NCBI GenBank assembly: GCA_020152595.1
Contig: JAIGNY010001647.1
Span: forward strand, 787,001-851,000
Direction: 5' to 3'
Source of the DNA: Chiridota heheva
Taxonomy: Eukaryota; Echinodermata; Holothuroidea; Apodida; Chiridotidae
Length of the DNA stretch: 64,000 bases
The notes beneath the pieces were generated by a model. That model saw only the letters and a list, made by a program, of their open reading frames with translations, did not search any database and was not told the origin of the DNA. Numbering within the stretch: position 1 is the first letter of the stretch; each line of letters starts with the position of its first letter. This document shows, piece by piece, positions 57,301-64,000 of this stretch. The position numbers and the translations under genes were made by a program.

Positions 57301-60300
57301 TTGTTCAAAATTTTATAAGATTTATTCCTCTTACCGAAAATACTTCACAGATGTCGTTGGAGAAGGTCCGCACGGGGTCCACCTCCTCATCACTGATGAC
57401 CTTCATGAGGGCAGTACCATCCGTCTCCAGGATCCATTCCTGGATTGCTTTGAATTCCCCTTCCTCAGTGATGATGATTCGCTTCTTGTTATCAACTTGT
57501 GGAAGATGCATGTAGACCTACAATAAACGTAATTTACACATGAAAAAATACACCTCACAACCTGTTCCCGAAGAATTTACCTGCAATCTGACCTTACTTT
57601 TGAGCAGATTAATCTTTTTGAAGTATAAAATAAAGCAATGTGCTTAAAGGCATGACAATCATCTCATCAGAAATCTGCCCACAGAAAAACTTCTTCTCCC
57701 TTCCTTGTTTCCAATTATTCACAATACAGAAAGCACACTAAAAATGTGCTTTGACCAAATTGCTGCGAGATTAATTAACAAGAGCCCAAGGGCACTATGG
57801 TTCCTTGCTACAGAATGAAATTTTGGGGCAGATGGAGGTCATCCGTAACTCCAGAACCAGGCATGCTATTTAAGTGGGGAAATGGCTCATTCTTTGCAGC
57901 TCATCAAGGTCTATCACATACCAAAAAATTATTAACTTGTTATTATAGCCATTTTTCTCCCAAAATAAGCATAAGTTTACAGATTTGACTATTGACCTCG
58001 AGTCAAATGTAACTTGACACTCTGATTCCAAAAACAAAAGGCAAGTCCATTACAACCATCCTAACTAGACTTAAGAAATTTTGACCTCCGATAACTCCGC
58101 ACATGAAGGTCGTACAGGAATCAACTGAAAATGGGGTCAAAATTATCGAAATACCAAAAAAAAAATGTTAACATTAGAGGTCACCAGAGGTCAAAGTCAA
58201 TATGAAGCGGAATGGCAAGACAATTACACTGGTGCAACTCCCACTCCCAACTGACATCCTCTTCAGTTAACCAACCCTAATTCTATGATTGGCCAATTGT
58301 TAATATGCAAATGAGCAAAACTTGTGATACTCTTTACTTAACCACCACTGGCCAATTTTTAATATGCAAAAGAGTAAAACTTGTGGATAACGTGATTGGT
58401 GTTCTAACAGTCTTGGTTGTAAACAAGGTGCAGTGTAATTGGTTGATTCAGGGATGTGTTCATTACACATATCTTTGGTTGATTAAATAGTGTATCTCCA
58501 TGGTAAGTATTTGCCTCATAAGTGACCTTCTACATTTTATTGCATGGAGAAAATGTCTGTAGACACATGGAGGTAGACAACACACAATAAATTCCCTTTC
58601 TAAGCTAAACAAATACAGGTGGCAAAGAAAACAAAACAGGTCAGCAACATGGACCAATGACTTTCTGTTGACATCTTTATGACTTGTTTTTTAATGCAAC
58701 AGGTGGGGTGAATTATATATTTCTCAGGTGTCTGTTTTTTTTACATAAAAGATGATAAGCAGCCATCAAAACTGAAATAGCTTTTAGGCTCATTGGTCTT
58801 TATACTTTGTGCATTTAGTATTGAACCCTGGATTGTAGTATGTCAGTGGCATTCAAGATTTAATCACATTTCAGGAATTTGTATTTTTACTATATCACAC
58901 TGATGGGGTCTGCTAGACAGAAATTCTATTCTTAAGAATATATATAAACCAATAATACAACCCACTGGAATGCATCATTCATACCACCTCACAAAAGATA
59001 TCCATAACACTTTAAATGTAACTTCACAATGAGACAGAGCGAGGTCAATGTTATAAAAGTGTATTATGTAATAGCAAAATAGAATAATAGTTCCTAGCCT
59101 TGCTGATGTGAAACCACACTAGTCTTTCAACAGCTCTTAGGGTATCATGGCATGAACTCTGGACTTCTATTTATACCATTCCATGTATTCTTATCAAAAA
59201 CTGTGTTTAATGGAAAACAAGTAAACCTAATTCAAGTAAATCATAAAAATAAATTATATCATTTGTTCTTCAAATCAATAACTATTTGGCGTCAAGCTTA
59301 TTTTCATTATTTTATTATTGTTTTTAACCCTGACCTTGACCTTCAATCACATGACCGTTTTGTTAAAAAATATTCCCCTACTCTATACACAACTTGTCTC
59401 AAATATCAAATGTACAGAATCTTGGCACTAAGAGTTATTATCATTGTCAAATTCGAGTCCAATGTCCATAGTCCAATGTCCAAGTCCAAATTCAATATTA
59501 TGCACTTTGACAAAAAATTGTTTTTGACCCTGACCTTGACCTTCAATCACATGGCCGTTTTGTATAAAAATATTCCCCTACTCCATACACAACTTGTCCC
59601 AAAATATCAAATGTACAGAATCTTGGCACTAAGAGTTATTGTCACTAAAAGGTTTTCCATTTTTGGCCAATATCTGACCCCAGGTGACCCCTACAGGCAC
59701 CAAAAACAATAGGGCACATCTTTACAATATGGCGGACCTACCTACCAAATGTGACTCCATACCAATTTTCCTATCTTGAGTTAGAGCGTACCTAAGCAAG
59801 TGTCACAGACACACACACACACGCCAAGTTGAATACATAGGTTCCTTTGCTAACGCAAGTAACCAAAAAGTAATCACCAGTAGTCTATTATTTCGGGACG
59901 ACACACTCACTCAACTTCATCTGAGTCCCTATTTTGCATGAGTTCCAACATACATGACAAAGACTTCCAATCAGCCAAAAGTACCTCATTTATATTAGAG
60001 AGTGCCAAAGTAATTTTCAAGCAGCCAAAATAATCTTCACAAATAATACTTATTAAAGTTGAAAGTGGCTGAAAAAAGACTAACCTTACTGATCTGCTCA
60101 ATGCCCTGCAAGGTCATGTCTGTCAGCATGTTGGACTCGATGCATCTCAGGAACACATCATCCTCCATCTTGTCCACTTGCTCCTCATCCTGAGAAAATA
60201 AAAATCAGTTATTACAGAGGTTTGGTTTTCGCCTGCGTTAGTTTTGTTTGTTTGTCATCAAGTTATCTCAAGAACTGGTGATTGGATTTGGATTACAAGG

Positions 60301-62694
60301 AATCAAGTAGATGGTGCCGAGGTCTCTACTGCTCATTCAAAACCGGCTATGACGTCACAGGGGAGGCTGAGAGGCCGGCGCGGCCGAGGGCCTCTGCCCC
60401 TGTGACGTCATAGCCGGTTTTGAATGAGCAATAGAGACAAGGCACCTTCTACTTGATTCCGATTCATAAATTCTGACATAAAATTTTAAAAAAAAGAAAA
60501 ATGCAAACAAATTTGAATCATGTTGATAACAAGTTCATTCTCCTAACACATTAAAATAGATTCACTTAACAACAAGATGATAACACGAATATCGTTACGT
60601 GTGCGATCATGAGCAGCAAAAAAAGAAAATAGGCTACTATTTTTGTTTTGGCGTTGAAATATCAATTTTCATTATAAACCAATAACTACAGGGATAATGT
60701 ATAAAACAAAAGTGCAAAATTGAGGTGTATGATCTGAAAGACACATTGAAAAGCAACAAGTGGAGATTCATTGTTGATCAACAATTTTAATTCTCCCAAC
60801 TTGTTTATAGAAATTCATGTGGAAGCTCAAGCCATGTCTCGATACTTCATTCGAACATGGGTAATTAACCAATCAGATGCAAGGATTTCCTTAAAGTATT
60901 TATGAATTAAGGAATCAAGTAGATGGTGCCGAGGTCTCTACTGCTCATTCAAAACCGGCTATGACGTCACAGGGAGGCTGAGAGGCCCGAGGCGCAGCCG
61001 AGGGCCTCTCAGCCTCCCTGTGACGTCATAGCCGGTTTTGAATGAGCAGTAGAGACCAAGGCACCTTCTACTTGATTCGATTCATAAATTCTGACATAAA
61101 ATTTTAAAAAAAGAAAATGCAAACAAATTTGAATCATGTTGATAACAAGTTCATTCTCCTAACACATTAAAATAGATTCACTTAACAACAAGATGATAAC
61201 ACGAATATATTATGCGTACGGTCGTGAGCAGCAAAAAAAGAAAATAGGCTACTATTTTTGTTTTGGCGTTGAAATATCAATTTTCATTATAAACCAATAA
61301 CTACAGGGATAATGTATAAAACAAAAGTGCAAAATTGAGGTGTATGATCTGAAAGACACATTGAAAAGCAACAAGTGGAGATTCATTGTTGATCAACAAT
61401 TTTAATTCTCCCAACTTGTTTATAGAAATTCATGTGGAAGCTCAAGCCATGTCTCGATACTTCATTCGAACATGGGTAATTAACCAATCAGATGCAAGGA
61501 TTTCCCTAAAGTATTTATGAATTTGTGTGTGTTGTGCTTGCAGCTTAAGAAAGAGGTGATTATAATTTAAGATATATTGGAACGGGAGAAGGGCACATGT
61601 GGAGGGGTGGGATGTTTTTGACTTCTAGTGCAAACTTTCCAATGGAATGTGCTGAACAATAAATTCATGTCCTGAAAGGAATTCCAAACAATCCATTTTC
61701 TGGACTCAAAAGAAAATCAATTCTAGTGATTGGGTATCAAAAGAAAATCAAAACAATTGCTTTTTGGCATGAATGGAAAAGGATGGAATGTGAATCTTCC
61801 CTGAATAGAACTCAAACAATAAATGCTTAGCCTCAATATAACTGAAAACAATAAAGATAAATAACCCTGAAGTGTATATAATGCAAATGTCAAATACTGA
61901 TTAAAAGTGAGAAAGAGATTTGGAGATAAAACTTAGTGGTCTAGGATTTCTGAGATGTCCTTTGGTTTGCTCACATTTGCTCCTGGCAGTTTTTCAGAAT
62001 ATATCATCCCTACCCAAACCATTTTGACCCACAGATAATTTAGTTAAAGGATTAGTTTTGTGGTTAAGCAGGTCTTTTTCTTCTTCTTTTGAAGTCCTCT
62101 TTCATATAAGATGGACTTGCTTGACCACTGAACTTCTAATAGAGTTTCTCAGTATTTATCTTTATGCACCATCTGATGTTTCATACTAATAATACATTCA
62201 TAAGTCAAAAAACATTTACACAAAAAATGTAAGCGATCAGGATATGTGCTACTTTTCTTTGATTAGACTATCATATATCATATGTAACAATAATCAATTT
62301 GTAAAATTGCACCCAAATCAATCCCCATCAAAACAGCTCAACTCACATCTTGCATCTTGCTGTCATCGCTGTTCATGATCCTGATCCGCAACACCAGTTT
62401 CTCAGCATTGTCGTCGTTGAATATACAATTTAAGTCATCACCAAACCCAGCATTTATTTTCTCCGCAATGGCTTCCATGGTCAATTTCTGATCGGTCATT
62501 CTCTTTCGGTCCATCTCAATGCGCAGCAGCCAAGGTGATATCCTTGTCGGGTCAAAGTCCGGCATTTCATAGTACAGGTTGACCCAGTCCTGATCTTCTG
62601 CTATGACCGTGTTTTGTGGTTCTGGGTCATAGTAAATTGCTGTGTTGGCTGTCACCTTTCGAAGAGTTGTATGCTCCAAACGACACAAAATATC
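50204..62694 (-). CDS. POLR2A: POLR2A (RPB1), RNA polymerase II largest subunit, C-terminal 762 residues
   Basis: RPB1 forms the active-site cleft, jaw and clamp of RNA polymerase II and carries the CTD. Seven exons are in the window: 62347-62694, 60085-60189, 57335-57517, 55926-56129, 53044-53218, 51746-51859 and 50204-51363. All are GT-AG and in phase, and together give 763 codons including the stop. The N-terminal part lies beyond 64000. Diagnostic blocks include [105 protein letters not shown] and [14 protein letters not shown], followed by the CTD. No frameshift. The divergence from vertebrate RPB1 is modest. The introns are repeat-rich. Confidence 0.97.
51746..51859 (-). CDS. POLR2A: POLR2A exon: pre-CTD segment
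   Basis: Encodes [20 protein letters not shown], then [17 protein letters not shown], with split Gly codons at both ends. Vertebrate RPB1 has the same TGMFFGS and [17 protein letters not shown] run. Acceptor CTTTTTAACAG, donor ATGG|GTATGT. Length 114 bp. Confidence 0.95.
51860..52668. other. POLR2A intron: AT-rich, possible old repeat
   Basis: No exon. A 5' part at 51950-52325 is bracketed by CAGACCTGCCAACCTTTAGG on the left and ACTAGTTGGCAGGTCTGC on the right, an inverted pair sharing CAGACCTGCCAAC. This delimits a probable MITE of about 375 bp (51955-52325). Confidence 0.45.
51955..52325. mobile_element. Probable 370-bp MITE, CAGACCTGCCAAC ends
   Basis: Left end CAGACCTGCCAACCTTTAGG and right end read in reverse GCAGACCTGCCAACTAGTAT share 13 bases. 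The interior has GTATTCTGAAACTACAAAAG on one side and an AATACGGCAAAATCATAC block on the other. The flanking bases (ACAAACT and AAACTGG) share AAACT, which could be part of a target duplication. Confidence 0.55.
52669..52883. repeat. 43-bp unit repeated five times, almost identical
   Basis: Five consecutive copies of a unit starting ATCAAGATTTCATTTCCTTG and ending CAATGTTTGTC, 215 bp in all (43 x 5). The near-perfect identity implies very recent expansion. Because 43 is not a multiple of three, all three plus-strand frames show overlapping repetitive open frames, none of them coding. It lies in the POLR2A intron, about 160 bp beyond the exon ending at 53044. Confidence 0.9.
53044..53218 (-). 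CDS. POLR2A: POLR2A exon: end of the Rpb1 domain 5 region
   Basis: Encodes [20 protein letters not shown], then [20 protein letters not shown] and [18 protein letters not shown], plus the first base of a Gly codon. The GVSEHIMLG and [10 protein letters not shown] blocks are conserved in RPB1. Acceptor CATATTTCAG, donor TTTG|GTGAGT. Confidence 0.95.
53280..53445 (-). repeat. SINE body/tail fragment
   Basis: On the minus strand it contains GTCCACTCAGCTGTAAAATG, then GCTGGGAAGTTAATCTGCGA and TGGACTGGCGTCCCGTCGAG. This looks like a conserved body of a tRNA-SINE family common in marine invertebrates. It is directly downstream of the SINE at 53447-53657 in the same orientation, so the two may be one interrupted copy. 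Confidence 0.5.
53447..53657 (-). repeat. tRNA-derived SINE with a LINE-derived 3' tail
   Basis: On the minus strand: box A GTGGCTCAGTGCTTAAGG, box B GGTTCGATTCCC about 40 bp later, body TGTGTCCTTGAGCCAGACAC, and a tail containing GATCTAACCTCTCAGGCAAA and GTCGTGGTGCCGTTAAGATC. The tail matches the 3' end of the RNase H LINE at 33270-33350 and the copy at 53884. A SINE head joined to a LINE 3' tail is how SINEs borrow LINE machinery. Confidence 0.8.
53878..54168 (-). mobile_element. LINE 3'-end copy (RNase H family)
   Basis: Same 3' end as at 33270 (GGCACCACGCCAGCGAGGGT), then a body with AGAGAGGGGGGTGGGAG and GGTTGTAGAGGGAAGCATGA matching 33450-33520 of that copy. The frame on the minus strand at 53941-54132 is the broken RNase H C-terminus. 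Only the last about 290 bp are present. Confidence 0.7.
54395..54640 (+). mobile_element. CR1-like LINE C-terminal fragment
   Basis: Plus-strand reading has [20 protein letters not shown], then a stop-interrupted [20 protein letters not shown], which is the C-terminal signature of CR1-like elements. The DNA around 54415-54480 is close to the minus-orientation copy at 39850-39920, so it is the same family. A short internal duplication (TGGAATGGTTTGCCTGAAT, twice) is present near 54525-54575. Confidence 0.7.
55371..55515 (+). repeat. tRNA-derived SINE
   Basis: Box A ATGTGGCGCAATGGTCAAAT and box B GTATTCAATTCCC are followed by TGGTCTGCAACCAGTGTTCT and ATCAAAGGTTGCC. It is the better-preserved member of the family found at 39650-39830. 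It lies inside the inverted-repeat block 54176-55745. Confidence 0.75.
55926..56129 (-). CDS. POLR2A: POLR2A exon: clamp/cleft (GSYVNYRH block)
   Basis: 68 codons in phase 0 at both ends. [20 protein letters not shown], then [36 protein letters not shown] and [19 protein letters not shown] and TRHG are invariant in RPB1 subunits. Acceptor CTTTTTCACAG, donor GACT|GTAAGA. Confidence 0.96.
56130..57334. repeat. POLR2A intron with two diverged direct repeats
   Basis: A tandem pair at 56150-56230 shares AAACTGTATTTT-GCATTTTACTGCAATACAAT. A longer, diverged pair at about 56575-56730 and 56910-57055 shares GATTAAG(A/T)(G/A)CC, ATTGATCTGA/ATTGGTCTGA and a TTTTATTAAATRTGTCT block. No exon. Confidence 0.5.
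57335..57517 (-). CDS. POLR2A: POLR2A exon: cleft (QEWILETDG block)
   Basis: 61 codons: [20 protein letters not shown], then [20 protein letters not shown] and [21 protein letters not shown]. The ETDG and SNDI motifs are RPB1 signatures. The acceptor is TTGTAG rather than CAG, and the donor is TCG|GTAAGAG. An overlapping plus-strand frame over the same bases is a shadow. Confidence 0.95.
57518..59318. other. POLR2A intron: no further exon seen
   Basis: A repeat-like stretch starts around 57776 (ACAAGAGCCCAAGGGCACTA) and another occurs at 58170 with GGTCACCAGAGGTCAAAGTC. Two TAATATGCAAA-AG repeats lie near 58301 and 58362, with AACTTGTG after each (about 60 bp apart). No coding content. Confidence 0.4.
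59319..59650. repeat. Duplicated repeat block, about 140 bp, 200 bp apart
   Basis: TTGTTTTTAACCCTGACCTT to AAGAGTTATTATCATTG at 59319-59460 recurs at 59518-59650 with few changes. Both copies include CAATCACATG-CCGTTTTGT and ACACAACTTGTC-CAAATATCAAATGTAC. A 186-codon plus-strand frame spans both copies because the block is AT-rich and stop-poor; it is not a gene. Confidence 0.75.
60085..60189 (-). CDS. POLR2A: POLR2A exon: jaw to cleft ([11 protein letters not shown] block)
   Basis: 35 codons: [20 protein letters not shown], then [15 protein letters not shown]. It starts after TTTTCTCAG and ends AAG|GTTAGT. The block is nearly identical across animals, so assignment is certain. Confidence 0.96.
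60299..61522. repeat. Tandem duplication of a 612-bp segment, each starting with a hairpin
   Basis: Copy 1 begins at 60299 and copy 2 at 60911, both with GGAATCAAGTAGATGGTGCC. They remain almost identical to about 61522. Within the first 160-170 bp each copy is a long hairpin: left arm CATTCAAAACCGGCTATGAC and its complement, separated by GC-rich GAGGCCGGCGCGGCCGAGG-like loops (in copy 2 the loop differs: GAGGCCCGAGGCGCAGCCGA). Each arm contains TGACGTCA. It lies in the POLR2A intron between 60190 and 62346. Confidence 0.9.
61523..62346. other. POLR2A intron: nothing recognised
   Basis: AT-rich intron sequence between the duplication and the jaw exon. No exon or bounded repeat seen. Confidence 0.4.
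62347..62694 (-). CDS. POLR2A: POLR2A exon: jaw region (first exon in this window)
   Basis: 116 codons after acceptor [29 protein letters not shown], then [60 protein letters not shown] and [14 protein letters not shown], donor GAT|GTGAGT. This corresponds to the RPB1 jaw (Rpb1 domain 7). Upstream exons are outside the window: I found no further RPB1 exon between 62695 and 64000. Confidence 0.96.
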
Positions 62695-63769
62695 CTGAAG
62701 TTGAAAGAAATAGTTGACGTAAAGTAAAATGCTTAAAATTAAGATTACCGCTGTGTATTCTGTAACAACATTCTAGATCATTATTAGCTTTTAAAGATTT
62801 TAGTGTGAGGTGGTGAAATATTAAATAGAAGAAAGATAGCATATTTGAATTTCACTATGTAAAGAGGTATTCCTAAAAATGATCTCAGTTCATGACGCGG
62901 TTTCAGATTTTTGTCTCTTTACTAAACTTGTATTGCTGTCAATTTGCGTTTAATTCACTAAACCAAAATTTGCAATTAATCGCAACCAAGTTTCACCCAA
63001 AAATTGTTAAAAAGAACAAACTTTTTAAGTGTTAAATGAAAATCACAGGAATTTTTATTCCCACACAAAAAAACCATGCATTTTAGACCAAAATTAGACC
63101 AAGAATCTCACCAAATGCAAATATCATTTCTTATAATTACCTGTTAGGCTGATAAAACTAGTTGAAAATAAAGATCCTGGATTTCGATGACATTCAAACA
63201 GGTGTAGAAATAAAATGTCAACAAAAAATGTTGCCAATTTCTGGCAGTCTTAAAATCCCACCTGCTCTGTCACAAAATAATTTTTGAACAGACCGTACCC
63301 CAGTACAGTAATGGCCAAGGCCTGTAAATCAATTTTTTGTTCTTATAGTGCGCCAACAATTTTAGTTGAATTTATTTCTGGCCATTAAAGATAGAAACGA
63401 TCGATAATCAAGGAGATGAAGGAATTTGCTTGATTTTGAATGCCTTTTTAGCATCGAGAGGTTTTTTTTAAATTTATAGCTCAAACATTTTAGGTGATTT
63501 TTGAGTATTTTACGATCTTTTCCAGTGGTGCTAATTGTTATTGTACACTAGGCCACCCATATAGTATTTTTGCGATTAATTGTTTTTAAGTTTTACTACA
63601 TGTTTTTTAAGAGTTGCAAGTGATAAAACCTTCAGTCTGAAAATGTAGCTTCTTTTCTTTTAAACCAAGATTTCAAACAAGTATAAGAATTTCAAGAAAG
63701 CATTTTGGAAGATGAAATATCTTAAATGTTAAAACAAATCAAATGACAATACAAAGGAGATTTCAAATA
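62695..63769. other. POLR2A intron: nothing recognised
   Basis: AT-rich intron upstream of the jaw exon. The preceding exon is beyond the right edge. Confidence 0.4.
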
Positions 63770-64000
63770 CATGAATATGCACGATCTCAAATATTAGGAA
63801 AATGCATGACTTCAATTTCTGAATATGCATGATCTAAATTCTTATGAATAGGCATGTTCTAAAATATTAAAATGCATGACCTTAAATCTTTAAATATGCA
63901 TGGCTTAAATTTTTATGAAAATGCATGATCTCAAATATTATGAAAATGCAAAACCTCAAATTTATGAATATGCAGGATCTAAATTTCATGAATATGCATG
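63770..64000. repeat. Minisatellite of about 27-30 bp ATGCATGATCTAAAT units, cut by window end
   Basis: About eight degenerate units of TATGAATATGCATGATCTAAAT type, with ATGCATG palindromes. The array runs off the window end, so its full length is unknown. Confidence 0.75.

Noticed and set aside
59152..59712. 186-codon plus frame
   Set aside because: Spans a duplicated non-coding block, each half translating alike, and opposes the intron of POLR2A; no family match.

Overview
This window is eukaryotic: AT-rich animal DNA with large introns, GT-AG splice junctions, tRNA-derived SINEs, non-LTR retrotransposon remnants, hAT-like miniature elements and many minisatellites. The two recognisable genes, FIS1 and POLR2A (RPB1), encode proteins close to their vertebrate homologues. 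The repeat mix (RNase H-bearing LINE, CR1-like LINE, tRNA SINEs, elements ending in CAGTGGCRT) suggests a marine invertebrate, perhaps an echinoderm or hemichordate. The species assignment is inference only.

Both genes lie on the minus strand. FIS1 (mitochondrial and peroxisomal fission adaptor) starts at 38194. Exons at 38150-38194, 32470-32679 and 30633-30738 encode the cytosolic TPR-like domain. Two different phase-compatible terminal exons then follow, at 27296-27384 and 19243-19355. Each encodes a complete glycine/alanine-rich membrane anchor, a basic C-terminus and a stop. This looks like a tandem duplication of the tail-anchor exon that could give two FIS1 isoforms, and it is the most notable coding observation here.

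POLR2A enters from beyond the right edge. Seven exons (62694 down to 50204) encode its last 762 residues: jaw, cleft/clamp, linker and a C-terminal domain of about 45 heptads. The stop codon lies inside the terminal unit of a tandem array of about 66 bp x 23-24 that continues downstream to about 48670. Each array unit carries a copy of the last codons of the gene plus its stop.

Layout: 1-5.3 kb, SINE, a hAT-like element filled with an AT-rich minisatellite, and a 1.6-kb purine-rich minisatellite. 5.3-7.1 kb, a CpG-containing stretch with one unidentified candidate exon. 7.1-19.2 kb, no gene seen, several hAT-like elements. 19.2-38.2 kb, FIS1 with repeat-laden introns, including a 0.95-kb GC-rich GTGCGTGCAGCGG array and a minisatellite apparently seeded from the tip of a MITE. 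38.2-50.2 kb, intergenic: a 0.95-kb TAA/GAT microsatellite, a CR1-like LINE with a nested SINE, MITEs and minisatellites. 50.2-64 kb, POLR2A 3' half with repeats in its introns. Most other open frames are reading frames through low-complexity repeats and were not annotated.
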